A program made the position numbers and the translations under genes. The notes beneath the pieces were generated by a model. That model ran no database searches. It was not told the DNA's origin and saw only the letters and a list, made by a program, of their open reading frames with translations. 64,000 nucleotides of DNA from Lachnospiraceae bacterium (GTDB lineage Bacteria; Bacillota; Clostridia; Lachnospirales; Lachnospiraceae): assembly GCA_017450065.1 (NCBI GenBank), contig JAFSYI010000059.1, forward strand, positions 90,522-154,521. Direction: 5' to 3'. Positions 34,099 to 44,900 of this stretch are shown here, piece after piece (the stretch's first letter is position 1; each line of letters starts with the position of its first letter).

Positions 34099-35019
34099 AT
34101 GGAAAAGAGCAGCTTAAAGAAAGCTATGAACGGAATTATCAATATATGTAAGGAGCGTGGATATACTTCATTTGACGTTGTTGCCAGGCTCCGCGGCATA
34201 TGCCGGCAGAAGAGGATAGGACATACCGGGACGCTTGATCCCGATGCAACGGGAGTTCTTCCCGTGTGCCTCGGAAATGCAACATCCCTGTGCGATCTTC
34301 TGACAGACAAAACAAAGGAATATGAAACGGTACTTCTGCTTGGTATCACAACAGATACTCAAGATATGTCAGGAACCGTGCTTGGGAGAAAGGACGTCAA
34401 CCTGAATGAGGCTGATGTCGTTTCATGTATAGACCAATTCACGGGTGATATCGAACAGATCCCGCCCATGTACTCGGCAATAAAGATCGACGGCAGGAGG
34501 CTGTACGAGCTGGCGAGGGAGGGCAGGACGATCGAGCGGAAGGGAAGACACGTAACCATACATTCCATCGATATCCTGAGTATGGATCTTCCGCGGGTGA
34601 CCATGCGTATTACCTGTTCCAGGGGTACGTATATAAGGACACTATGCAATGATATCGGTGAGAGGCTTGGCTGCGGCGGAACCATGGAGAGCCTGGTACG
34701 TACAAGATCCGGGAATTTCAGGATAGAGAATGCGGCTACCCTTGATGAGGTTCAGAAGTGGGCTGATGAAGGGGATCTTTCCGGGCATATCATGTCAGTG
34801 GAGGATGTATTCGGTGACTGTGGAAGTATCAGGATGAATCCACCGGCTGATAAGCTGCTCCACAACGGCAATACTTTCCGGAAAACAGATATGGCTGACT
34901 ATACGGATTCCGCGAAGGAACGCTTCAGGGTTTACGATTCAGAGGGTACATTTTACGGTGTGTATGATTATGACAGAGGAAGGAAGCTGTACAGACCCTT
35001 TAAGATGTTCATACCTTAG
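34099..35019 (+). CDS. truB: tRNA pseudouridine-55 synthase TruB
   Basis: Converts U55 to pseudouridine in the T loop of tRNAs. Catalytic motif IGHTGTLDPDATGVLPVCLG with the catalytic Asp, then PPMYSAIKIDGRRLYELAREG and CSRGTYIRTLCNDIGERLG. The family usually starts at the sequence here beginning MNGIINICKERGYTSFDVV, which is ATG 34126; the frame is open to ATG 34099, and neither has a strong ribosome binding site. With 34099 the protein is 306 residues. C-terminal part is a PUA-like extension. Confidence 0.93.
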   Translation: MEKSSLKKAMNGIINICKERGYTSFDVVARLRGICRQKRIGHTGTLDPDATGVLPVCLGNATSLCDLLTDKTKEYETVLLLGITTDTQDMSGTVLGRKDVNLNEADVVSCIDQFTGDIEQIPPMYSAIKIDGRRLYELAREGRTIERKGRHVTIHSIDILSMDLPRVTMRITCSRGTYIRTLCNDIGERLGCGGTMESLVRTRSGNFRIENAATLDEVQKWADEGDLSGHIMSVEDVFGDCGSIRMNPPADKLLHNGNTFRKTDMADYTDSAKERFRVYDSEGTFYGVYDYDRGRKLYRPFKMFIP

Positions 35020-35149
35020 GTGTTTATATCCAAAGGTATTGGCATACAGAAGACGTATCCCTGACGGCGGATGCAGAAGCCAAATGCAGGATAAGAAAAG
35101 ATAAAGACGGAAATAATAAGATTAAGACAGACGAGTACAGGATGAGATA

Positions 35150-36085
35150 ATGCAGATAATAAAAGATACGATCAATTTCAGGATAGATGAACCGACGGTA
35201 GTTACCATAGGAAAGTTTGACGGTATACATAAAGGACATGCGGCGATATTTGAAAGGATGAAGAGATATCGTGACAAGGGACTTAAACCGGTGGTATTTA
35301 CCTTTGATATGCCGGTATCACGCGTGATACATGGAATAAACAGCAGGGTACTGACGACCAGAAGTGAGAAGAGGTATATATTCGATCAGATGGGTGTGGA
35401 ATACCTTATTGAATTTCCGTTTAATGAGATGACAGCCTCGATAAGCGCAGAGGAATTCATAGATGACTTCATGGTAGAGAGCATGAACATGAAGGCAATA
35501 GTTATGGGCAGGGACTGCCGCTTCGGCCACCGCGGAGTAGGTACTCCCGATATGCTGGCAAGATATGCGCACAATTACGGCTATGAGGTGGAGATCGTCG
35601 ATAAGCTTAAGGACAGTCATGACCTGATCAGCTCCACAAGGATCAGGGAATTCGTGGAAAAGGGTGATATAGTTCATGCAAACGAGCTTCTTCTCTACCC
35701 GTATTTCTTCTATGGGACCGTAGTTGAGGGCAATAAGCTCGGAAGGACGATCGGGATACCCACGATCAATCTGATCCCAAGGGAGATAAAGCTTCTGCCG
35801 CCCAACGGAGTCTATTATTCGCAGGTTGAATTAAACGGTGAGAGATTAAGCGCGATCACCAATATAGGACGTAAGCCCACTCTCGGCGGAACCGATACCG
35901 CAACAGGAATCGAGACCTATATATATGACTTTAACAGGGATATTTACGGAGAGGAGCTCACGGTAAGCCTGTATGAATATGTCCGTCCGGAGATGAAGTT
36001 TAATTCACTGGATGAACTTAAGCAGCAGCTTGATAAGGATATCGGGAAGGGTGAAAAATGGCATAAAAATAATCCGCTGCTTTAA
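35150..36085 (+). CDS. ribF: Bifunctional riboflavin kinase/FAD synthetase RibF
   Basis: Makes FMN from riboflavin and FAD from FMN. N-terminal nucleotidyltransferase domain (TIGKFDGIHKGHAAIFERM, then MGRDCRFGHRGVGTPDML and SSTRIREFVEKGD); C-terminal flavokinase domain (GNKLGRTIGIPTINLIP, PNGVYYSQV, NIGRKPTLGG, ETYIYDFNRDIYGEEL). 311 residues. The 130 bp gap before it shows no clear promoter or terminator. Last gene of the rimP operon in this window; rpsO, which often follows, is 13.7 kb further on. Confidence 0.95.
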   Translation: MQIIKDTINFRIDEPTVVTIGKFDGIHKGHAAIFERMKRYRDKGLKPVVFTFDMPVSRVIHGINSRVLTTRSEKRYIFDQMGVEYLIEFPFNEMTASISAEEFIDDFMVESMNMKAIVMGRDCRFGHRGVGTPDMLARYAHNYGYEVEIVDKLKDSHDLISSTRIREFVEKGDIVHANELLLYPYFFYGTVVEGNKLGRTIGIPTINLIPREIKLLPPNGVYYSQVELNGERLSAITNIGRKPTLGGTDTATGIETYIYDFNRDIYGEELTVSLYEYVRPEMKFNSLDELKQQLDKDIGKGEKWHKNNPLL

Positions 36086-36194
36086 CGGGGGTTGTGGTTT
36101 TTTAACAAAAAAAACATAATGCCTTGTATATTGAAGGGGTTTATCCTAAAATTGATTTATAAATATGACGAATAACTGAATCAGAAGGAGTATT

Positions 36195-37871
36195 ATGATA
36201 GCGACAACCTTTTTGACATTGGCAGGAGGACTGGGACTGTTCTTATTTGGCATGAACCTTATGAATTCGGGAATAGAGAAGACGGCAGGCGCCAAGCTTC
36301 GAAATATCCTTGAATTCTTCACAAAGAACAGATTTACCGGTATGATCGTGGGTATTATATTCACGGGTATCATACAGTCGTCAAGTGCCTGTACCATGAT
36401 GGTCGTCACCTTCGTTAACTCCGGGATCATGACACTTACACAGGCTGTCGGAGTAATACTGGGTGCCAATATCGGTACCACGGTAACCGCACAGCTCGTT
36501 TCTTTTAACTTATCCGAATACGCCCCTGCTTTTGTATTCTTAGGCGTAATAATGTTCTGCTTTATAAAAAAGGATATGATACAGAAGGTCGGTGAGATAC
36601 TTACCGGCTTTGGTGTGCTGTTCATGGGTCTCGCGCTTATGTCCGAGGCAATGGCGAATGTCAAGGACATACCTGCGGTTCCCGCCTTCTTCGGTTCGCT
36701 GACCAGTCCGCTGCTTGCGATCCTTATCGGGACCGTGGTAACCGCCATAGTACAGAGCTCATCCGTTACGGTCAGCATCATCCTGGTAATGGCCAATCAG
36801 GGACTGCTTGATATAAGGATCTGTCTGTTCATAATACTCGGATGTAACATCGGTGCCTGTGCAACCGCGATAATAACATCGCTTTCAGGTAAGAAGAACG
36901 CCAAGAGGGCAGCTCTTATACATCTTCTGTTCAATGTAATGGGAACTATCATAATGTATATAATCCTGAAGCTTGGAATGGAGTGGGTGGTAGGCATGCT
37001 GACCAGAGTATCCGGCACCAATCTGGGACGTCAGGTTGCCAATGCACATACGATCTTCAAGCTCTTTCAGGTTGCGATCCTGTATCCGTTCTCAGGTCTG
37101 CTTGTTAAGATGACTTACTTAATAGTACCGGGTGAGGATAAGGAGATCGGTTACCGTGCCAATCTGCAGCTTGAATATATCGGCGGAAAGAATATCTTCT
37201 CACCGGCGACGGCTGTGTTTGAGGTTACCAAGGAGCTTGAACGAATGGCTCTTCTTGCAAGCGAGAACCTGAACCGTTCCATGAATGCCCTTGTCACGCT
37301 TGATCAGGAGGACATTGATGAGGTATATGTGGTTGAGGAGAATATCAACTTCCTTAATCATGAGATAACCAATTATCTTGTGAAGATCTCGCAGACGAAC
37401 CTTCCGGTTGACGATGCGAAGAATATAGGCGGACTTTTCCACGTTGTAAATGATATTGAACGTATCGGTGACCATGCCGAGAATGTAGCCGATTCGGCCA
37501 AACGGAGGATGGAGAGGGGAATCGACTTTTCACGCGAAGCCATGAAGGAACTGGGTGAGATGCTTGATATGGTAAACACCCTCATACGTTTTGCAATAGA
37601 GATGTTCTCGACCGGTATGGATGAACATCTTAGGGATATACTGTCGCTTGAGGATGCGGTTGATGAGAAGGAAAGAGAGCTTCAGCGTCAGCATATAGCC
37701 CGGATGACAAGAAATGAATGCACGCCCGAGGCAGGAATGCTTTTCTCGGATGTCATCTCGGGACTGGAGAGGGTTGCGGATCACGCCACCAACATTGCCT
37801 TCGCAGTGCTTGACAATGATCCGGACAACGCCAAGAAGGTATCTGTGGCGGATAAACGTATGGTTTCGTAG
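36195..37871 (+). CDS. Na/Pi cotransporter family protein with PhoU-like C-terminus
   Basis: NptA/YjbB-type sodium-phosphate transporter. Two repeated membrane halves each carry the family QSSS motif: TGIIQSSSACTMMVV and TAIVQSSSVTVSII, with GANIGTTVTA and GCNIGACATA. About eight helices lie within residues 1-315. The C-terminal ~230 residues are helical and PhoU-like (HVVNDIERIGDHAENVADSA, then ISGLERVADHATNIAF). 558 residues, normal length. Ribosome binding site GAAGGAG 6 bases before the ATG. Direction of phosphate movement (uptake or efflux) is not settled by sequence. Confidence 0.93.
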   Translation: MIATTFLTLAGGLGLFLFGMNLMNSGIEKTAGAKLRNILEFFTKNRFTGMIVGIIFTGIIQSSSACTMMVVTFVNSGIMTLTQAVGVILGANIGTTVTAQLVSFNLSEYAPAFVFLGVIMFCFIKKDMIQKVGEILTGFGVLFMGLALMSEAMANVKDIPAVPAFFGSLTSPLLAILIGTVVTAIVQSSSVTVSIILVMANQGLLDIRICLFIILGCNIGACATAIITSLSGKKNAKRAALIHLLFNVMGTIIMYIILKLGMEWVVGMLTRVSGTNLGRQVANAHTIFKLFQVAILYPFSGLLVKMTYLIVPGEDKEIGYRANLQLEYIGGKNIFSPATAVFEVTKELERMALLASENLNRSMNALVTLDQEDIDEVYVVEENINFLNHEITNYLVKISQTNLPVDDAKNIGGLFHVVNDIERIGDHAENVADSAKRRMERGIDFSREAMKELGEMLDMVNTLIRFAIEMFSTGMDEHLRDILSLEDAVDEKERELQRQHIARMTRNECTPEAGMLFSDVISGLERVADHATNIAFAVLDNDPDNAKKVSVADKRMVS

Positions 37872-37961
37872 TACGGTACGTATAAGGGTATAAGTAAGGG
37901 CTGCCGTCCGTAACTGACACAGTCCGTAAATATAACCTCATTTATAAGAAGGAGAACGATC

Positions 37962-40900
37962 ATGGTCAGACGAATTTATGTCGAGAAGAAAGAACCCTTC
38001 GCCGTAAAGGCCAGGGAGCTGCATGAAGAGATAAGAAATTATCTGGGTCTTAAGAATATCACCCGGGTACGTGAGCTTATAAGATATGATATTGAGAATC
38101 TGTCGGACGAGACCTATGACAGGGCCAAGGTGACCGTATTCTCCGAACCTCCCGTTGATCTGCTTTATGAGGAGGATTTCGACAGGACAGACGATTCGAA
38201 GGTTTTCTCTGTTGAATATCTTCCGGGACAGTTCGATCAGAGAGCCGATTCGGCAGAGCAGTGCGTCCGCTTCCTGAATGAGGACGAGGAGCCTGTTATA
38301 AAGACAGCAGTTACATACTGCTTCGAGGGCGGCATAAGTGACGAAGAGCTTAAACAGATAGAGGACTACTGCATCAATCCCGTTGATTCACGCCTTACAT
38401 CGCTCAAGAAACCTGACACACTGATAACCAGATTTGACGAGCCTGCGGATATTGTGATCTTTGACGGCTTTAAGGATATGCCTGAGGATAAGCTAAAGGA
38501 GCTGTATGATTCACTGGGTCTTGCCATGACCTTTAAGGATTTCCTGCATATACAGAAATATTTTAAGGGCGAGGAAAACCGTGATCCTTCGATGACGGAA
38601 ATACGGGTTCTTGATACCTACTGGTCGGATCACTGCAGACATACAACCTTCTCCACCGAGCTTAAGAATGTTGAATTTGCGGACGGTTATTACAGAAAGC
38701 CCATCGAGGATACCTATAAGGAGTATCTGAAAACGCATAATGAGCTGTTTGAAGGAAGGGATGATAAGTTCACCTGTCTGATGGACATTGCCCTTCTTGC
38801 AATGCGCAAGCTTAAGAAGGAGGGAAAGCTTAACGATCAGGAGGAATCGGACGAGATCAACGCCTGCTCGATAGTGGTTCCGGTGGAAATAGAGAGAGAC
38901 GGTAAGAAGGAAACGGAGGAGTGGCTCGTAAGCTTCAAGAACGAGACACATAACCATCCTACGGAAATAGAACCCTTCGGTGGAGCCGCAACATGCCTCG
39001 GAGGTGCTATAAGGGATCCTCTTTCGGGCCGCTCATATGTTTACCAGGCAATGCGTGTCACGGGTGCCGCGGATCCCACCGTGTCACTTAAGGATACCCT
39101 GAAGGGCAAGCTCCCGCAGAAGAAGCTGGTCAGGGGCGCAGCTTCGGGATATTCGTCCTACGGTAATCAGATAGGTCTGGCAACAGGCTATGTTAAGGAA
39201 ATATATCATCCCGACTATGTGGCTAAGCGTATGGAGATCGGAGCAGTAATGGGAGCCGCTCCGAGGAAGAATGTTATACGTGAGACCTCGGATCCCGGAG
39301 ATATAATTATACTTCTCGGCGGACGTACCGGAAGGGATGGCTGCGGCGGAGCCACAGGCTCCAGCAAGGCGCATACAGAACAGTCCATAGATACCTGCGG
39401 AGCAGAGGTCCAGAAGGGTAACGCTCCTACGGAACGCAAGCTTCAGAGGCTCTTCAGACGTCCGGAAGTAAGCCGTCTGATAAGAAAGTGTAATGATTTC
39501 GGCGCAGGCGGAGTATCGGTGGCGATAGGTGAGCTGGCAGACGGACTTACCGTAGATCTTGACAAGGTACCCAAGAAATATGCGGGTCTTGACGGAACGG
39601 AACTTGCAATATCAGAGTCACAGGAGAGAATGGCTGTGGTCGTTGCTCCGGCTGATGTTGATGAATTCATGAAATACGCACATGAGGAGAACCTGGAGGC
39701 TACGAAGGTTGCGGTAGTCACAGAGGAGCCCCGTCTCGTACTTACATGGAGAGGAAAGGAAATAGTTAATCTGTCACGTGCATTCCTTGATACGAACGGC
39801 GCTCATCAGGAGACCGATGTGTATGTGGATATGCCGGATGAAAAGGACAGATTCTTTGATAAATTTGAGATTAAAAAGGTCGGTGAAATTCTGTCGACTG
39901 ATACAGTCAACAAAGAGACCGCATCAGACATAAGAGAAGCATGGCTTGCAACCCTGTCAGATCTTAATGTTTGTTCACAGAAGGGGCTTGTGGAAATGTT
40001 TGACGGATCTATCGGTGCAGGCTCGGTGTTCATGCCTTACGGCGGTAAATATCAGCTCACTGAGACGCAGACAATGGTTGCCAAGCTTCCGGTTCTTGAC
40101 GGCAAGAGCGATACGGTTACGATGATGAGTTACGGCTTCGACCCGTATCTGTCATCCTGGAGCCCGTATCATGGAGCTGTATATGCAGTCCTTGAATCCA
40201 TGGCCAGGATTGTGGCAGCAGGAGGCGACTATAAGAAGATAAGATTTACCTTCCAGGAATATTTCAGAAGAATGACGGAGGAGCCTTCAAGATGGAGCCA
40301 GCCCTTCAGCGCTCTGCTCGGGGCTTTTGATGCACAGCTTAAGTTCGGGCTTCCTTCAATAGGCGGCAAGGATTCGATGTCCGGAACCTTCAATGAAATG
40401 GAAGAAATCAGTGCCGGGGGCAGAATAGATGTACCGCCCACACTTGTATCCTTTGCTGTTGATGTGGCAAAGGAGGGAGATATCATCACTCCCGAGCTTA
40501 AGAAAGCAGGAAATAAGCTTGTTCTTATTGAAATCCCGAGGGATGAATATGACCTTCCCGTTTATGATAAGGTAATGGAGACCTATGACAGGATCCATAT
40601 GGATATACAGAATAAGAAGATTGTTTCCGCATATGCGGTGGACGGTAAGGGAGTTGCTGCCGCGGTAAGCAAAATGGCGTTCGGAAACGCTCTGGGAGTT
40701 AAGCTGTATGATGATAACGGAGCCGGTGATTTCTTTAAGGCAGGTTTTGGATCCATAGTGGCAGAGGTTCCGGCCGATAAGGCAGAATCCCTTGAAAGCG
40801 GAAGCAGGATCATCGGCGAGGTGACCGATGATAAGAAGCTGAGTCTCGGAGACGCTTTCATAACATATGAAGAGGCGCTTGAGACATGGAAGGAGCCCCT

Positions 40901-41798
40901 TGAGAAGGTCTTCCCGACCAGGGCGGTTAAGGGTTGTGATGCGGTAAATACAGGGCTGTATAAGGCTGAAAATATATATATATGTAAGAACAGGGTTGCA
41001 AAGCCCACGGTATTTATACCTGTTTTCCCCGGTACCAACTGCGAGTATGACAGCGCGAAGGCTTTTGAGAGAGCAGGGGCCGATGTCATAACAAAGGTAT
41101 TCAGAAATATGAGTGCAGAGGATATAAGAGAGTCGGTGGATGAATTCAGGGACGGTATTGCAAAGTCTCAGATAATCATGTTCCCCGGCGGCTTCTCGGC
41201 GGGTGATGAGCCTGACGGATCGGCGAAGTTCTTTGCCACGGCATTCCAGAATGAAGCGCTTAAGGAGGCTGTCATGAAGCTGCTTAACGAGCGCGACGGA
41301 CTGGCTCTGGGAATATGCAACGGCTTCCAGGCACTTATCAAGCTCGGACTTGTTCCGGGAGGAGATATAACAGGGCAGGATGAGAATTCACCCACGCTTA
41401 CATTCAATACCATTAACCGTCATATATCCAGGATGGTCTATACGAAGGTGGTATCGAATAAGTCGCCCTGGCTTGCAAAGGCAGAGCTTGGAGGGACCTA
41501 TGTCATTCCCGCATCACACGGCGAGGGACGGTTTGTTGCCAATGATGAATGGCTTAAGAAGCTGTTTGAGAACGGTCAGGTGGCGACACAGTACTGTGAT
41601 CCCGAAGGTAATATAAGTATGGATGAGGAATGGAACATCAACGGATCCTATATGTCGGTCGAAGGTATTACGTCCGAAGACGGAAGATGCTTCGGTAAGA
41701 TGGGTCATTCCGAGCGACGCGGCAGATCTGTGGCGGTAAACATTTACGGCGAGCAGGATATGAAGATATTTGAATCGGGTGTTGAGTATTTTAAATAA
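37962..41798 (+). CDS. purL: Phosphoribosylformylglycinamidine synthase, single-chain (PurL)
   Basis: Fourth step of purine synthesis: converts FGAR to FGAM with ATP and glutamine. This is the large one-chain form (1278 residues) with an N-terminal linker, the synthase halves (NETHNHPTEIEPFGGAATC, LDTYWSDHCRHTTF, GAGGVSVAIGELADG, GGKDSMSGTF) and a C-terminal glutamine amidotransferase domain with VFPGTNCEYDSAKAFERAG, the nucleophile region LGICNGFQALIKLG and ASHGEGRF, ending MGHSERRG. Ribosome binding site GAAGGAG. No other pur gene is nearby. A strong terminator follows. Confidence 0.97.
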   Translation: MVRRIYVEKKEPFAVKARELHEEIRNYLGLKNITRVRELIRYDIENLSDETYDRAKVTVFSEPPVDLLYEEDFDRTDDSKVFSVEYLPGQFDQRADSAEQCVRFLNEDEEPVIKTAVTYCFEGGISDEELKQIEDYCINPVDSRLTSLKKPDTLITRFDEPADIVIFDGFKDMPEDKLKELYDSLGLAMTFKDFLHIQKYFKGEENRDPSMTEIRVLDTYWSDHCRHTTFSTELKNVEFADGYYRKPIEDTYKEYLKTHNELFEGRDDKFTCLMDIALLAMRKLKKEGKLNDQEESDEINACSIVVPVEIERDGKKETEEWLVSFKNETHNHPTEIEPFGGAATCLGGAIRDPLSGRSYVYQAMRVTGAADPTVSLKDTLKGKLPQKKLVRGAASGYSSYGNQIGLATGYVKEIYHPDYVAKRMEIGAVMGAAPRKNVIRETSDPGDIIILLGGRTGRDGCGGATGSSKAHTEQSIDTCGAEVQKGNAPTERKLQRLFRRPEVSRLIRKCNDFGAGGVSVAIGELADGLTVDLDKVPKKYAGLDGTELAISESQERMAVVVAPADVDEFMKYAHEENLEATKVAVVTEEPRLVLTWRGKEIVNLSRAFLDTNGAHQETDVYVDMPDEKDRFFDKFEIKKVGEILSTDTVNKETASDIREAWLATLSDLNVCSQKGLVEMFDGSIGAGSVFMPYGGKYQLTETQTMVAKLPVLDGKSDTVTMMSYGFDPYLSSWSPYHGAVYAVLESMARIVAAGGDYKKIRFTFQEYFRRMTEEPSRWSQPFSALLGAFDAQLKFGLPSIGGKDSMSGTFNEMEEISAGGRIDVPPTLVSFAVDVAKEGDIITPELKKAGNKLVLIEIPRDEYDLPVYDKVMETYDRIHMDIQNKKIVSAYAVDGKGVAAAVSKMAFGNALGVKLYDDNGAGDFFKAGFGSIVAEVPADKAESLESGSRIIGEVTDDKKLSLGDAFITYEEALETWKEPLEKVFPTRAVKGCDAVNTGLYKAENIYICKNRVAKPTVFIPVFPGTNCEYDSAKAFERAGADVITKVFRNMSAEDIRESVDEFRDGIAKSQIIMFPGGFSAGDEPDGSAKFFATAFQNEALKEAVMKLLNERDGLALGICNGFQALIKLGLVPGGDITGQDENSPTLTFNTINRHISRMVYTKVVSNKSPWLAKAELGGTYVIPASHGEGRFVANDEWLKKLFENGQVATQYCDPEGNISMDEEWNINGSYMSVEGITSEDGRCFGKMGHSERRGRSVAVNIYGEQDMKIFESGVEYFK

Positions 41799-41818
41799 AA
41801 GAAAAACCATAAATACTT

Positions 41819-41848
41819 AAAAAGACGTCCTCAGGGGCGTCTTTTTTT
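41819..41848 (+). terminator. Intrinsic terminator after purL
   Basis: Stem AAAGACGTCC/GGGCGTCTTT (one T-G pair) with loop TCAG, then TTTTTTT. Confidence 0.95.
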
Positions 41849-41872
41849 ATTCATGCAGGTTATCACATCTGA

Positions 41873-41901
41873 TTGACAATGTCACTTTGGAGAAGTAGAA
41901 T
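41873..41901 (+). promoter_or_regulatory. Promoter of the giant secreted protein gene
   Basis: TTGACA (41873-41878), 17-base spacer, TAGAAT (41896-41901). Leader of about 45 nt to the ATG. Confidence 0.88.
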
Positions 41902-41953
41902 ATATCTATATGATTCCACGGAAAGTGGTTGTATTAACAGGAGGTAAGGAACT

Positions 41954-44900
41954 ATGGGAAAAACTTCAAGGTTTTTTTCAAAGGCATTATCTGTGATCCT
42001 GGCGATGGCCATGGTAATGACCTGTGTGCCTGCATCAGCATATGCAGCTAATCTGTATGCTGACGGCAACGGGGAGATACTCTCGGCGGAGAGCTCCCAT
42101 GACGTCAAAACGTCAGATATTCTTTCACAGGATGATGATGCCACATTGAAGGATGATTCAGATGCAATAAATACACCCGACGTACTTCTCGGTGAAGGAT
42201 CCGGCGGGAATACGGAAGGAAGGGAAGAAATAGAACCGGATAAGACTACGGGTGATGTAACCATCACATTTGTTAATGACCCGTCTGATTCCCATGTTCA
42301 TATATATGATCCGGATTCAGGCGATGCCCGGACAGAGTTAGAGAGTGTTGACTGGGATTCGAGCAGGGATTTCACATGCGTGCTCACTCCGGATATGGGT
42401 TATGTTTTTGATGAGAACGGAAGTGTAACGGTCAAAGCCGGGGAAGAGGATGTTATTAAAGATCCCACAGGCTATACATATGATCCCGAAACCGGTTCGG
42501 TAATAATATCAAGGATCGTTCTTGGATCCAAGAAGGGTACATTTACTGTTACGGTACCTTCCAATATCACTAAGGCTGATTCGTATAAGGTAACCGTGAC
42601 CGGAACCACAATGCCTGTCAGTGAATATCCTACAGTTTCCTATGATACCGAAGAAGCAAAGGTCGATCTCTCCGAATATGAGATCGAAGGAAGTCCGATA
42701 ACCGGTGTGGAGGTATATGCGGGTGAAGAGATATTAACAGAGGGCTATTCTTTTGAAAACAAGGTAGTCACCCTGAATAATACCGCAATAGTAAAAGGCT
42801 ACCAGGCAGATAAGTCGCTTAATATCAAGGCTGTTACCAGGAAGTTTGCAATAAGCAGCGGTGAGGATAAATTCGGTAATACTCTTACCTTTAAGCAGAA
42901 CGGTAAAGTCATTACCGAGTCAACCGATTATGATAATGATATAGAAGCAGAACTTACCGCTCCCAGGGATGTGGTGGGAAGGACAATTACATCCATTACG
43001 GCTGCGATCACATACGAGGACGGAACCGAAAGGACTAAAGTATATAAGTCTCCTTTGGTTATAAGTAAAGACGATCTGGTGCTTGAGGGGTTAAAGGCTG
43101 TTTCAGTGGAGGTTACAGCAAAGACACAGGAGGTTATTGACAGCACCACAGGAGCAGGTACCGGTACGAAGGTTACCGAATGTCCCGCTGCGGCAGAAAC
43201 CGGCGGTCGCATCGAATTTGAAGTTCATGCAAGTGAGAGTGACACGAGAGTAAAAAGTGTCGGCTATAAGACCGGTGGATCGTCAGAAGTTACTATGCTT
43301 GAGCTTAATCTGGACGGTGTATATGCGATCTCCAACATAACAAATAAGATTACGATCGTTACCGAAGCCGAGTATACCGGAAATGATACCGTTGTTAAAG
43401 CTGATTCGGCAGAGTTTACAATTTACGATAATGAAACCAGGGATAAGATCAGCGGCAGCGGCACAAAGTATGCCAAGACGGGAGAGCCGTACTATTTCAA
43501 GGTGGTTCCCAATGCTACGGGTGCACTGCTTAAGGAGGTTACATATACCATAGCGGGTACAAGCCGTGCCGCGGAGCCTGTGGAAGGCAATATCTTTATG
43601 GTTCCCGCTGACAGAGCAGAAGGCGAGATCACGATCAAGGCTGTATCTTATTCTACGAAGAAAGTCATAGTCCCTGTTAATACAAAGGCAGTTGTATATT
43701 ATAACGGAGTTCTCCAGCCGGGTGATTTCTATATCAGAGATGACCAGGATGTTACCCTTACGGTTAAGGGCTCACAGCGTGCGGATGACGGTAAGATTGC
43801 TTTACTTGTGGTTAAATATACAATAGCGAACGGCGGCAAGCATGAAGAAAAGGAGCTTGATTTCGCATCTTCATATGATATTAAGATCTTAAAGGATGAG
43901 CTTAAGGGTGATGTTACGATTGAAGCATCCACTGCTGAGGAAGCAAAGGAAGGAACCTATTCGGTAAAATTCAACGCCGATGATAATGGCAGGATCAAGG
44001 TTATAGAAGGTGCCCAGACTCTTCTTGTTGCACAGAACGAAACGACGGTCATTACCCCTACGGTAACGGCAGGAGGTAAGGAGCAGACATTATACGGAGC
44101 CACTTATGAATCAAAATCAGGCGGAAAGACTGTGATAGATGTTGAAGACGAGGCAGAATCATGGGGGGCTTCGGTGAAAGGAATCTCACAGTCGTCCGAT
44201 GAAGTGACTGCAGAGCTCCTTTCCGGATCGGAAAAAGGAAATGTTGTGGTTTATAAGGCTGATCTTAAAGTGGAGGTTATGCCGCATTTCGTGATCGGGT
44301 TTGAACCGGATGACGCTCCATTCTTTGTGGATACCGAGCTTGCAGAAGCGCAGGGAACAGGTACCAAGGCAGAAATTGCAAAAAATGAGAAGACAGATGG
44401 TACAAGGAAAACACTGACAGTTACCGTTATTAACGGAGCCACAGGTAAAGAGTATGAGGAACTGCCGAAAGGTGTTAAATCCACATACAGTTCATCCAAT
44501 GCAGCATTCTATACTACGGAAAAGCCGAATATAAGCGTAATGCTTGCATCGGAAGCTGCCGGAACATCAGAGATCAATACTGTGATCACGGATACGGATG
44601 GAACGGAATATACGGCAGAAGCTCCGTGCGCGGTAAAAGCTGTCGATGGAGTTGAGTATTTCTGTTTCGCAACCGTTACGGTCGATGAGGCGGAGACCCT
44701 CTGCCGGAGTGATACAGCATATCAGTATGATCTTAATGCTGAGATAAGACCGGAAGCCTTAGTCAGGTTCAGGGTAGTTGAGGTTGTAAACGAAGTCCCA
44801 TGTTCTACATTGGAAGAGATTGAGCAGGCGATAGCGGACGGGGACATTATCGATCTGACAGACAGAGCTGTAATAAGCTATGAATTCGCTAACAGAGAAG

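Noticed and set aside
36086-36194. Terminator after ribF (GGTTTTTTAACAAAAAAAAC)
   Set aside because: The A and T runs have no GC stem in front; not a credible intrinsic terminator.
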